Below the pieces are notes generated by a model. The model worked only from the letters and a program-made list of their open reading frames with translations. It searched no databases and was not told where the DNA came from. The translations under genes were made by a program, and so were the position numbers. Source: Aeromonas encheleia (lineage in GTDB: Bacteria > Pseudomonadota > Gammaproteobacteria > Enterobacterales > Aeromonadaceae). Taken from it: a DNA stretch of 64,000 bases. Below are positions 18,601 through 26,999 of this stretch, piece by piece (position 1 is the stretch's first letter; each line of letters starts with the position of its first letter). The stretch is taken from positions 2,375,001 to 2,439,000 of the forward strand of contig NZ_LR134376.1 of the NCBI RefSeq assembly GCF_900637545.1, given 5' to 3'.

Positions 18601-20063
18601 GCGGTCTCGGGGGCAATGCTGAGCAGCAGCGTCAGCGCTGCCTGGTGCTCGGCCACCGCGGCCTTGGCCAGGGCCAGCTGCTGCTCGGCCCCCAGTACTC
18701 GACTGGTGAGGCTCTGCTCGACGGCGCGGAACTGATGCAGGGTCTCGCTCGCCTGCTCGGCGCTCAGCCCCGGCAACTCGCACTGCTCGCGGGCACTGTC
18801 CAGCGCCTGCACCGCCTGACGGTACTGGATGGCACGGGTCTGCTGGATGTCCAGCGCCTGCTGATAGTCGGCGAGCTGGGTCTTGAGGCTGTCCACCTCG
18901 GCTTGGGCCAGCTCCTTGCGCTCCTCCACCTCCAGCAGCTGGCTGTGGATCTCCTCCACCACCGCCTGCTGCTGCTCGAGCTTGTCGTTGAGATCCGCCA
19001 GATCGGCGCGATACAACTCGATCTTCTTCTGCAGGCTGACGGCGGCCATCACCTTGGCCAGGTGCTCGGCGGCGGATTCCAGCTCGTCGGTCAAGAGCTT
19101 CTCGCGGTTGGTGAGCTGATCCGCCTCGTCCGCCAGATAGATGGCGCGCTGCTTCTCCTCGGCCAGCAGCCGGCGCTTGCCGGCCAGCTCAGCCCGGGCC
19201 TTGAGGGCCAGCTCGGAGAGGCGATTCTTCTCGGCGGCGTTGCGCACATAGTCCGCCGCCACGTAGTGAGTGGTCTCGGTGATCAGGTTCTTGAACAGAT
19301 CCCGCTGACCCTGCGTCTCCTTGATAGCTTCCAGGGTGCGGCGGTTCTCGTAGATGGCCGCCTCCATGTCCTGGAACGCCTTGCGCACGCCTGAGTTCTC
19401 CGGCAGCAGGTATTCCCGCAGGGAGCGGCTGATGGACGAGGAGATGCCGCCGTAGAGGGAGGCCTCGATCAGCCGATAGAACTTGCCGCGATCCTTCTGG
19501 TCGCGCAGCTTCTTCGGGGTGATGCCGAACTCGAACATGAAGTTGTGATAGTCGGTCACCGTATTGAACTTGGCGACCTTCATGGCACCAAGATCGGCGG
19601 CGGCCCCCTTCAGATCGGCGAAGGCGCGCACCCGCCCCTTGCCGTCCTGGAGTTTTTCCAGCAGCAGATCGGTGGGCGCCAGCCCCTCGGGCACGTCTAC
19701 CAGGGCGAAGGGGGTGATGTTGACCTTGTTGTCGCGGTTGGCGACCTGCTCCAGGTGCACGCCGACCCAGATCCGCTGCTCACGGCTGTTCATCACCTCG
19801 AGTACCGAGTAGCAGTGGCCCCGCTGCAGCTTGCCGTAGAGCCCCTTGTCGCGGGAGGCACTGCTCGATCCCGCCTCTGTGGTGTTGCGGAAGTGGAGCA
19901 GAGACTGATCCGGGATCAGGGCCGCGATAAAGGCCGCCATGGTGGTGGACTTGCCGGCACCGTTACCGCCGGAGAGGGTGGTCACCAGCTGGTCGAGATC
20001 GAAGGTGCGGGCAAAGAAGCCATTCCAGTTGACCATGGTCAGGGATTTAAATTTGCCTCTCAC
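15621..20063 (-). CDS. mukB: Chromosome partition protein MukB (condensin ATPase)
   Basis: At 1480 residues this is close to E. coli MukB (1486). It is the SMC-like subunit that dimerises through a hinge and organises the chromosome with MukE and MukF. The N-terminal ATPase half has Walker A [10 protein letters not shown] (31-40). The long coiled-coil arms flank a hinge near residues 650-790, which contains the conserved [30 protein letters not shown] region. The C-terminal half has the ABC signature around [11 protein letters not shown] and Walker B [15 protein letters not shown]. It begins 27 bp after mukE in the order cmoM-mukF-mukE-mukB. Large open frames on the opposite strand are coding shadows. 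Confidence 0.98.
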   Translation of the reverse strand: [1480 protein letters not shown]

Positions 20064-20090
20064 GACTTTGCCTCCATCTGGGCCTTGGAT

Positions 20091-20828
20091 TTAACGCTGC
20101 AGGTCATCTTCAACCTCCAGCTCGAGCTGTTCTTCATCGAGATCCGCTTCGATGTCTTCAAACAGCGAGTCGCTGCTCGGCATCTCGTCGTCGTGGAAGA
20201 TGGCCTCCCCCTCCTGGATCATGCGCAGCTGCACGGCGCGGGGATCCTCGTCGGAGCGCACATCGGCGGCGAAGCGGAACACCGACTCGTTGACCCTGAA
20301 CTTGTCGCCGTTGCCGAGCGCCGTGATCATGCCAAGGCGGCGCAACCGGCGCATGGAGGTGCGGATCTTCTCCAGCAGCTTCTTCTTGTCCAGATCGGTG
20401 CCGCCGGAGCGGCTGTTGACCATGCGCAGCAGCTGCTTCTCGTCCGCCAGGCTCAGCACCTCCTCTTGCAGCTCGCCCATGGCGAACACCCCTTCAGAGG
20501 CGAGCCGGTCCGGGCTCAGGAACAGGTAGCAGAGCACCTTGCCCACCAGCATGTCGAGCTCGGACAGGACAGTGGTACCGATGTCGGCGCTGGGGCGCGG
20601 GCGCAGATAGAAGAAGCCCTCCGGCGCCTTGATGAGCTCAACCTGATAGCGGCCGTAGAAGATCTCCAGCTCGCCGTGATACTCCACCAACATGGAGTGC
20701 TGTTCGAAATCGTCGGCACTGAGGTGGCGGCCCGAGCGCAAGGCGGTGTCGATGCGCGGAAACAAGGGGTTGGCGATGGCCTCTGCGAGCCGCAGCGGCA
20801 AGGGAAAATCAGTATTGATCAATGACAT
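20091..20828 (-). CDS. mukE: Chromosome partition protein MukE
   Basis: A 245-residue winged-helix kite subunit of the MukBEF condensin that bridges MukF and DNA. The N-terminus MSLINTDFPLPLRLAEAIANPLFP matches the family, followed by SGRHLSADDFEQHSMLVEYHGELEIFYGRY. The C-terminal 40 residues are very acidic, as usual. Start ATG 20828 lies inside the end of mukF, with a 20-nt overlap, indicating translational coupling. Longer in-frame starts up to 20906 lack family similarity. Confidence 0.97.
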   Translation of the reverse strand: MSLINTDFPLPLRLAEAIANPLFPRIDTALRSGRHLSADDFEQHSMLVEYHGELEIFYGRYQVELIKAPEGFFYLRPRPSADIGTTVLSELDMLVGKVLCYLFLSPDRLASEGVFAMGELQEEVLSLADEKQLLRMVNSRSGGTDLDKKKLLEKIRTSMRRLRRLGMITALGNGDKFRVNESVFRFAADVRSDEDPRAVQLRMIQEGEAIFHDDEMPSSDSLFEDIEADLDEEQLELEVEDDLQR

Positions 20829-22128
20829 AGGCCTGAACCTTGGATCCAGCTTGGTTAATGGGTTTCCATGCGGGTTGCTGGTGAAGCTCGCGCTCACCGC
20901 TGGCATGGCCGAGGCGCACGGCCTGGTCTATCAAGAGGCGGGCCACGTCGAAATGGGCATGGGCCGGGTAATCCAACAGGTACTCCCGCAGCACGTCGGC
21001 CAAGTCCAGTCGCGAACTCTGCTCGGGGTAGCGGGCGAGGTAGCGATCGATGCGCTCCGCCAGCTCCTGGTTGATGTCCACCATCTCCAGGTATTCCATC
21101 TCGAGCGGCACCTCGCCGGTGACCTCCTCGTCGTGGATGGCGATGGTCTCGTCGCGCAGCTCCAGCAGGCGGGGCTCCTCGGCAATGCGCAGCAGCCAGC
21201 TGTGCTGCTCGAAGTTGCGGATGGAGTCGCGCAGCCGCTGGCTGAAGGCGCGGTTCTTGTCCATGTCGATGGCGTTGCGGATGAATTTGTGGACGTGTCT
21301 GTCGTAGCGGGCCCACAGCTCGATGCACTGCTGGCCCCAAGAGGTGATAACGTCCAGACGCCCCTGCAGGGCATGGGTCAGCTCCTCGACGTGGAACAGA
21401 TCCTCACGCCCCTGGGCCGCCTCCTGAATGTTGAGCAGCCCCTCCTGCAGCCGGTGACCGGCGGCGTCCAGAGTATCCTGCAGCTCGCGCAGGGTCTGGC
21501 CTGTCTCGTGCAGTAGCTTCTCGCAGCTGTGGATGGCGTCGACCCAGTTCTGGGTCAGCAGGGCCGCTATCTCGCTCTTGACCTGATTCTGCTGCTCGTC
21601 CATGGCGCGCTGGGTGAGATCGATACGCCCCAGGGTCTCCTCGAGGGAGAAGCTGAGCCTGGGCAGCACCTCGGCGTCCCACTGTTCGCGGGTATTGGTC
21701 TCGAGCGCCGCCTCGCGGGCGGTGTCGAGTTCGGCCGCCAGGTGTTCGAGCAGGATGGAGAGCTTGATGGAGTCAACCTGGCGCTGATCCATGAAGAAGT
21801 CGACGATGCTCACCCCCAGGCGCGACAGGCGGTAGAGGCTCTCCCCCGCCACCATGTCGGTGTTGAAGCGCGACAGCAGTTGCTGGCGAATGAGATCGTT
21901 GATGGCGTTGTTGGCGCGACCGCTCTGGGTCTCGTCCATCTGGCCGAAGGCGCTGCTCACGTAACCGAAGGCATCGTGCAGCGCGGCCTCCGAGAGATCA
22001 GACTCGTCCTCGGACAGGGTCTTGATCGCGATCAGAAAGGCCAGCCGGTCGGTGGGCAGGCTCAAGGCCAGACCTTCCTGTCTGACCCATCCCACCGTCT
22101 CGGGCAGGGTACGGGATGTACTCATCAT
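20809..22128 (-). CDS. mukF: Chromosome partition protein MukF (kleisin)
   Basis: A 439-residue kleisin subunit, against 440 in E. coli. The N-terminal winged-helix dimerisation domain (TVGWVRQEGLALSLPTDRLAFLIAI) is followed by the helical middle region and a C-terminal winged helix that contacts the MukB head. The tail ends ...QAYVIDQY and overlaps mukE. Two tandem ATG codons (22128, 22125) start the gene without a strong ribosome-binding site. It follows cmoM by 233 bp, a wider gap than in E. coli, so a separate muk promoter is possible there. Confidence 0.97.
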   Translation of the reverse strand: MMSTSRTLPETVGWVRQEGLALSLPTDRLAFLIAIKTLSEDESDLSEAALHDAFGYVSSAFGQMDETQSGRANNAINDLIRQQLLSRFNTDMVAGESLYRLSRLGVSIVDFFMDQRQVDSIKLSILLEHLAAELDTAREAALETNTREQWDAEVLPRLSFSLEETLGRIDLTQRAMDEQQNQVKSEIAALLTQNWVDAIHSCEKLLHETGQTLRELQDTLDAAGHRLQEGLLNIQEAAQGREDLFHVEELTHALQGRLDVITSWGQQCIELWARYDRHVHKFIRNAIDMDKNRAFSQRLRDSIRNFEQHSWLLRIAEEPRLLELRDETIAIHDEEVTGEVPLEMEYLEMVDINQELAERIDRYLARYPEQSSRLDLADVLREYLLDYPAHAHFDVARLLIDQAVRLGHASGERELHQQPAWKPINQAGSKVQAYVIDQY

Positions 22129-22361
22129 GACGTTATCATCTCGTTGTTATCGGCGAGGGACTGGCACGGGGCGCCGTTTCCGCTCGCGCTGGTATGGGCC
22201 AGGGGTGCGCGGGCGACCCCTGGCGGCTAGATCCCGCTAGCATAAAAACCGGGCATGGCTGCTTGGCTCGTGCATCGTCAACATGGGGTCTTGAGCGAGA
22301 CGACCGCAGGCCCTCGACGGTGCCTGCGAGCGTCCCTTGCCCTCGTTCCCTCATCGAGGTG

Positions 22362-23138
22362 TCAGCCGGCTGGCTTCTGCGCCATCACATGAATGTAACG
22401 GCCGAGCGACACGAAGGGCTCCTGGCGGCAGTACTGCAGCTCCATGGCCAGCAGATCATCGAACTTCTCGACCTGATCCTGCTTGTGGCGCATGTAGTCG
22501 TGGATGACCCGCACCCCCGTCTTGCCGATGATCTTGAGCCCCCCTCGCCCTATCCAGTCGTATACCTGTTCCGGCAACTGCGGATTGGTGGGGGTCAATG
22601 CGGTCTGACGCTTCTTGCGAAGGCCGAGCCGCACATAGTCGAAATTGCCCACCACCAGGCTCTGGAACAGCAAGCCATGACGGTTGTAAAAAAGCAGCGA
22701 CAGTATGCCCCCTGCATTGACGAAAGGGAACAGACCGAGCAGGGTCTGGCGCGGCTCGGCGAGCCACTCCAGCACAGCATGACAGAGCACCAGATCAAAG
22801 GTTCCGCTCACGTGCTGTTTCAGATCCTGGATGGGGCACTGGATGAGACGAATTCTGTCTTCAAGCCCCTTCTCGGCGATCTGGACCCGGGCCAGCTCCA
22901 GCATCTCCGCCGACAGATCGCACAGCTCCACCTGGTGACCCATGGTCGCCAGTTTCTGGGCGAAGTAGCCAAAGCCGCCCCCCGCATCCAGGATCCGCAG
23001 CGGCCGGTTGCCAAGGCGCGCCAGGCAGGCTTCGATGTCGCTCCACACCACAGTGGTGCGAATGCGCCCCTTGGTGGAGTCGTAAATGTTGCGGGCGAAC
23101 TTGTCGGCGCGTCCGTCAAAACTCTGATCTTGCTTCAA
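22362..23138 (-). CDS. cmoM: tRNA 5-carboxymethoxyuridine methyltransferase CmoM (TTG start)
   Basis: CmoM (formerly SmtA) methylates 5-oxyacetyl-uridine at position 34 of tRNA to give the methyl ester. The 258-residue protein has the SAM motif ILDAGGGFGYFAQKLA and the family strings DLSAEMLELA, LCHAVLEWLAEPR, GNFDYVRLG and GKTGVRVIHDYMR. The frame is open upstream to 23267, but family alignment starts at KQDQSFDGRADKFARNIYD. TTG at 23136-23138 is therefore the likely start and brings the length close to the 261 residues of E. coli. It heads the muk region and is divergent from elyC, the enterobacterial order. Confidence 0.93.
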   Translation of the reverse strand: MKQDQSFDGRADKFARNIYDSTKGRIRTTVVWSDIEACLARLGNRPLRILDAGGGFGYFAQKLATMGHQVELCDLSAEMLELARVQIAEKGLEDRIRLIQCPIQDLKQHVSGTFDLVLCHAVLEWLAEPRQTLLGLFPFVNAGGILSLLFYNRHGLLFQSLVVGNFDYVRLGLRKKRQTALTPTNPQLPEQVYDWIGRGGLKIIGKTGVRVIHDYMRHKQDQVEKFDDLLAMELQYCRQEPFVSLGRYIHVMAQKPAG

Positions 23139-23268
23139 GGCAGACTCATCTTCGGCCGCACCTGTCCGTCGGCTCACGGGATGGGAGCACAGAGGGTTGG
23201 GCCACAGGAAAAAAGAGGGGTATTCTGTCACATCCCGGATCCGCTGAAAACTCAAGGACGACACCACA

Positions 23269-24039
23269 GTGTTTGAGCTAAAAAAATGGCTGGGTCAGCT
23301 GCTGATGCCGCTGCCCTTCTCCCTCACCTTATTGCTGCTGGCGCTGCTGCTGCTCTGGTTCACCCGCTTTCAGAAGACCGGCAAGCTGCTGGCCACGTGC
23401 GCGCTGCTGCTGATCACCCTGATGGGGATGCGACCGGTAAGCTACGAGCTGGCCCGCCCGCTGGAACAGACCTTCCCGCCGTTTGAGACAAGCCTGCACC
23501 CGGAGATCGACGCCATCGTCGTGCTCGGCAACGGCCACGTGAGCGATCCCGCCGTGCCCATGCGCAGCTGGCAGAACAACATCGCCCAGGCACGAACCCT
23601 GGAGGGGGTGCGGCTGGCCCTGGCTTATCCCCAGGCGCAGCTCATCTTCTCCGGTTATGTGGCGGGGGATCCCTTGTCCAACGCCGAGGTCAACGCCCTC
23701 ATGGCGCAGAGCTTAGGGGTAGACAGATCCCGAATGACGTTGTTTGAAAACAACAAAGACACCCATGACGAGGCGGTCAGCATCAGTCGTTATCTCAAGG
23801 GCAAGCGGGTGGCGCTGGTGAGTTCGGCCACCCATCTGCCGCGGGCCATGGCGCTCTACCGCGGCCAGGGACTCGATGCGGTGCCGGCCCCCACCGACTA
23901 TACCGCCAAGCAAAGCCAGCAGCCGCAACCCCTCTACAGTTACCTGCCCAAGGGGCGTTATCTGATGTATTCCGAGGCTGCCATTCACGAGTGGATTGGG
24001 GTATGGTGGGCCCGTTTGCGGGGGCAGGTTAACGAATGA
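23269..24039 (+). CDS. elyC: Envelope biogenesis factor ElyC (DUF218)
   Basis: A 256-residue inner-membrane protein with two N-terminal membrane helices (about residues 12-32 and 36-56) and a periplasmic DUF218 domain. That domain has AIVVLGNGHVSDP near 84-96, ENNKDTHDEAVSISRYL near 163-180, and the C-terminal SEAAIHEWIGVWWARLRG. E. coli ElyC maintains peptidoglycan synthesis at low temperature through lipid-carrier metabolism. The start is GTG 23269. The gene is divergent from cmoM, with 130 bp between the chosen starts. Confidence 0.93.
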   Translation: MFELKKWLGQLLMPLPFSLTLLLLALLLLWFTRFQKTGKLLATCALLLITLMGMRPVSYELARPLEQTFPPFETSLHPEIDAIVVLGNGHVSDPAVPMRSWQNNIAQARTLEGVRLALAYPQAQLIFSGYVAGDPLSNAEVNALMAQSLGVDRSRMTLFENNKDTHDEAVSISRYLKGKRVALVSSATHLPRAMALYRGQGLDAVPAPTDYTAKQSQQPQPLYSYLPKGRYLMYSEAAIHEWIGVWWARLRGQVNE

Positions 24040-24135
24040 GCGATCGGCTCTTGCATTCCTGATTTGGATCAGGAAAGCGAAAAAAAATTACGTCATTTGC
24101 CGCCGGGTCAGCTATCTTGGGCTCGGTTCAATTCA

Positions 24136-24141
24136 TATAAT
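24136..24141 (+). promoter_or_regulatory. Consensus -10 box of the tpiA promoter
   Basis: A perfect TATAAT 33 nt upstream of the tpiA start codon. No good -35 hexamer is found at 16-18 nt. AGGAG (24162-24166) is the ribosome-binding site. Confidence 0.6.
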
Positions 24142-24174
24142 GTCGCGCAATCAAATGCCTAGGAGATATACAAG

Positions 24175-24930
24175 ATGAGACAGCACCTGGTAATGGGTAA
24201 CTGGAAACTGAACGGCACCAAGGCTTCTGTAGAAGCTCTGATCAAGGGACTGACCCCGGCTGCTGCCGCTCATCCTTCTGTGCAAGTCGCCGTCTGCCCG
24301 CCGGTTATCTTTTTGGGCCTGGTTGAGCAACTGACCGCCGGCAGCAAGATCGCCTACGGTGCCCAGAATGCCGACCTTCACGAGTCTGGTGCCTTCACCG
24401 GCGAGAACGCCCCCTCCATGCTGAAAGCCTTCGGTTGCACCTACTCCCTGGTCGGCCACAGCGAGCGCCGCACCCTGCACGCAGAAACCGACGACGTGGT
24501 GGCTGCCAAGTACGAAGTCATCCAGAAAGCCGACCTGATCCCCGTGCTCTGCATCGGTGAGACTCTGGCTCAGTTCGAAGCCGGCGTTACCAAGAACGTG
24601 GTCGAAACCCAGCTCAAAGCCGTGATCGATCGCTGTGGCATCGCCTCCTTCAGCAAGGCCGTGGTGGCTTACGAGCCGGTATGGGCCATCGGCACCGGCA
24701 AGACTGCCACCCCGGAGATCGCCCAGTCCGTCCACGCTCACATCCGTCAGTACCTGGCTGGCTTTGACGCGGCCGTGGCTGCCAAGGTCCAGATCCTGTA
24801 CGGCGGTTCCGTCACCGGTGCCACCGCTGCCGATCTGTTCGGTCAGCCGGACATCGACGGTGGCCTGGTGGGTGGTGCGTCCCTGAAAGTGGACGACTTC
24901 TCCCAGATCATCGCTGGCGCTGCCCAGTAA
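24175..24930 (+). CDS. tpiA: Triosephosphate isomerase
   Basis: A 251-residue TIM barrel converting dihydroxyacetone phosphate to glyceraldehyde 3-phosphate. Catalytic residues are visible: Asn-Lys in GNWKLNG (residues 9-15), His in LVGHSERR (about 93-100) and Glu in AYEPVWAIGTGKTATPEIA (about 165). The latter includes the flexible lid loop. YGGSVTG near 209 binds the phosphate. An AGGAG box precedes the ATG. Codons are highly biased, as expected for a strongly expressed gene. pfkA follows 143 bp downstream on the same strand, so upper glycolysis genes are adjacent. Confidence 0.99.
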   Translation: MRQHLVMGNWKLNGTKASVEALIKGLTPAAAAHPSVQVAVCPPVIFLGLVEQLTAGSKIAYGAQNADLHESGAFTGENAPSMLKAFGCTYSLVGHSERRTLHAETDDVVAAKYEVIQKADLIPVLCIGETLAQFEAGVTKNVVETQLKAVIDRCGIASFSKAVVAYEPVWAIGTGKTATPEIAQSVHAHIRQYLAGFDAAVAAKVQILYGGSVTGATAADLFGQPDIDGGLVGGASLKVDDFSQIIAGAAQ

Positions 24931-24939
24931 ATGATGCAC

Positions 24940-24962
24940 AGAGAGGGGCCTGGCCCCTCTCT
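24940..24962 (+). terminator. Hairpin after tpiA
   Basis: A 9-bp stem AGAGAGGGG/CCCCTCTCT. No T tract follows, so termination may be partial. Confidence 0.55.
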
Positions 24963-24964
24963 GG

Positions 24965-25011
24965 TATATCGCTTTCCTATGGTGTCCGCATTCCATAGGA
25001 AAGCCGATATA
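24965..25011. repeat. Near-perfect 18-bp inverted repeat upstream of pfkA
   Basis: The left arm 24965-24982 and the right arm 24993-25011 are complementary except for one extra base (CGC against CGGC). The loop is 10 nt. The right arm overlaps TATAGT at 25008-25013, a possible pfkA -10 box. Confidence 0.9.
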
Positions 25012-25073
25012 GTAAACATGGCTGACCCCATTTTCAGATACAGATTTTTGACAACTCAGATCCAGAGGCACTC

Positions 25074-26045
25074 ATGACCAAGCAAATCAAACGTATTGGT
25101 GTTTTGACCAGTGGTGGTGACGCACCGGGTATGAACGCAGCCATCCGCGCCGTGGTGCGCGCCGGTCTGCATCATGGCCTGGAAGTCTACGGCATCTATG
25201 ATGGCTACCTCGGTCTGCATCAGGACAGGATCGTCAAGCTGGAGCGCCACAGCGTCTCCGACGTGGTTAACCGCGGTGGTACCTTCCTCGGCTCTGCCCG
25301 TTTCCCCGCCTTCAAAGATCCGAAAGTCCGGGCCGAGGCGATCGAGAACCTGAAAAAACACGGCATCGACGCCTTGGTGGTGATCGGCGGTGACGGCTCC
25401 TACATGGGTGCCAAGAAGCTGACCGAAGAGGGCTTCCCCTGCATCGGCCTGCCGGGCACCATCGACAACGACATCGCCGGTACCGACTTCACCATCGGCT
25501 TCGATACCGCACTGAACGTGGTCGTGGACGCCATCGACCGTCTGCGCGACACCTGCAGCTCCCACCACCGCATCTCTGTGGTCGAGATCATGGGCCGCCA
25601 CTGTGGCGATCTGGCCATGTCTGCCGCCGTGGCCGGCGGTGCCGAGTATGTGATAGTGCCGGAAGTGACCTTCGACAAGGACAAGCTGCTGCAACAGATC
25701 AAGGAAGGCGAAGCCAAAGGCAAGAAGCACGCCATCATCACCATCTGTGAGCACGTCACCGACGTGAACGCCCTGGCCAAGGACATCGAGGCCATGACCG
25801 GTCGCGAGACCCGCGCCACCATTCTGGGCCACATCCAGCGCGGCGGCTCGCCGACCGCCCGCGATCGCATCATGTCCAGCCGCATGGGCGCCTTCGCCGT
25901 CGAACAACTGCTGGCCGGCCAGGGTGGTCGCTGCGTCGGGATCCAGGGCAACGAGATGGTGCACCACGACATCATCGACTGCATCGAGAACCTCAAGCGC
26001 CCGTTCGATCAGGAGCTGTACGATCTCTCCACCACCCTGTTCTAA
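25074..26045 (+). CDS. pfkA: ATP-dependent 6-phosphofructokinase
   Basis: A 323-residue PfkA-type enzyme phosphorylating fructose 6-phosphate. Landmarks are the ATP-binding [17 protein letters not shown] (residues 9-25), [12 protein letters not shown] near 104-115, the catalytic [14 protein letters not shown] (about 126-139), the substrate-binding [10 protein letters not shown] and the [14 protein letters not shown] allosteric/substrate segment. Both effector and catalytic signatures are intact, so ADP activation and PEP inhibition as in E. coli are likely. It is closed by a strong terminator. Confidence 0.99.
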   Translation: MTKQIKRIGVLTSGGDAPGMNAAIRAVVRAGLHHGLEVYGIYDGYLGLHQDRIVKLERHSVSDVVNRGGTFLGSARFPAFKDPKVRAEAIENLKKHGIDALVVIGGDGSYMGAKKLTEEGFPCIGLPGTIDNDIAGTDFTIGFDTALNVVVDAIDRLRDTCSSHHRISVVEIMGRHCGDLAMSAAVAGGAEYVIVPEVTFDKDKLLQQIKEGEAKGKKHAIITICEHVTDVNALAKDIEAMTGRETRATILGHIQRGGSPTARDRIMSSRMGAFAVEQLLAGQGGRCVGIQGNEMVHHDIIDCIENLKRPFDQELYDLSTTLF

Positions 26046-26076
26046 GCCAGATAGCGCTGATACAGGTTGCTGTGAC

Positions 26077-26103
26077 AAAAACCCTCCGCCGGAGGGTTTT
26101 TTT
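26077..26103 (+). terminator. Rho-independent terminator of pfkA
   Basis: Stem AACCCTCC/GGAGGGTT preceded by five A and followed by seven T. Confidence 0.92.
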
Positions 26104-26815
26104 ATATGTCCGTGGCGGCTGGCCGTCGGCCCCTTCGGTGCCACACCTCAGCGCCCAGCGCTCCCGAAGACATGGAGGCACGGGACCTGACCCCCAGCAA
26201 GGGTCACTCAGCGCCCATGACGCGTTTTACTCTGCTCTGACTGTCTCACTGAGGTCGATCGCCGTGGCCAGCCACGCCCCTAATACTGTGAGCGCCTCTG
26301 CCCGTCATCCGGCTCGCTGGCCCCGGATCCCCGTCCCTAGCTTCCCGGCGCCATCCCTCCCCCGGCAAGGCGCCGCCAGCAGCCTCCATTACAGCCAGAT
26401 AGGGGGGTAACAAGCACCCACCGCTACCAGATTTTCTCTCGGCCAAGGCGATATTCCCCCTGTTTTTAACCATGAATTGTGAAAACGCTGCCAGGAAGTG
26501 ACGTTAAGGTACTGCCATGACTGGGGTTAGGGGTATAAGATCGAGGAAAAGTGGCTGGATAAGTCATATAGTGCATCCAGGCAAGCCAACGCCTCCATGG
26601 CGACATCTCCAGACGCAGTAACGGAGGGTTTTAGGCGAGAAAACTTATGAAACCCAATAAAAGCCCCATATAAAACCCATAAAAAAATCACCACACAAAA
26701 ACGTAACACCATGTATTTATTACAAATAATGCCATGCAGATGACATGCGCATCCCCCACCTTATCACCATGGTGATAAAGTGACCTCAAAATTGTAAAAA
26801 AGACGCCTTATTCTT
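26104..26815. other. Gene-poor stretch after pfkA
   Basis: The first 350 bases are GC-rich and the rest AT-rich. I find no convincing gene. The only clear structure is the 18-bp palindrome at 26761-26778, listed separately. Confidence 0.5.
26761..26778. promoter_or_regulatory. Perfect 18-bp palindrome, candidate operator
   Basis: TTATCACCATGGTGATAA reads identically on both strands. It lies 41 bp upstream of the -35 box of the small peptide gene. The half-site TATCACC resembles lambda-type repressor half-sites, but the protein that binds it is unknown. Confidence 0.6.
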
Positions 26816-26818
26816 ATC

Positions 26819-26847
26819 TTGCAATAAAACTGCCACATAAATACATT
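26819..26847 (+). promoter_or_regulatory. Probable promoter of the 27-residue peptide gene
   Basis: TTGCAA (26819-26824), a 17-nt spacer, then TACATT (26842-26847). Each hexamer matches consensus at four of six positions, in an AT-rich setting. Confidence 0.5.
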
Positions 26848-26915
26848 TATCATTGTTTTACCAGGCCGTTATGGTATCTTGATCCCATCATTAGTCAGTG
26901 AAGGGAGACAAAATA

Positions 26916-26999
26916 ATGAAAGAGTTCGTTGTTACCGCCGTATTTACCGTGTTTTTCACTCTGGTTGCCGTCTCTCTGCCGTCACTGGCACAGCTTTGA
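26916..26999 (+). CDS. Small single-pass membrane peptide, 27 residues
   Basis: ATG at 26916 with a GGGAG ribosome-binding site 8 nt upstream opens 27 codons to TGA at 26997-26999. The peptide is one hydrophobic helix after a Lys-Glu start (KEFVVTAVFTVFFTLVAVSL) and ends in PSLAQL. This suits a single-pass inner-membrane peptide, or a leader-like signal. Its own promoter, palindrome and downstream terminator suggest a genuine transcription unit. I do not recognise a family. Its AT-rich surroundings differ from the window average. Confidence 0.6.
   Translation: MKEFVVTAVFTVFFTLVAVSLPSLAQL

Noticed and set aside
16563..19394. Very long open frame (943 codons) on the strand opposite to mukB
   Set aside because: It is antisense to a certain gene, has Leu/Gly/Gln-rich translation typical of reversed GC-rich coding sequence and has no recognisable domain. 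The same holds for antisense frames across phaC (52872-54659), mdlA (58238-59941) and the hybrid kinase (60074-61480).
26104..26470. Possible extra gene after pfkA
   Set aside because: The short open frames on both strands show no ribosome-binding site, no family similarity and no consistent codon bias.
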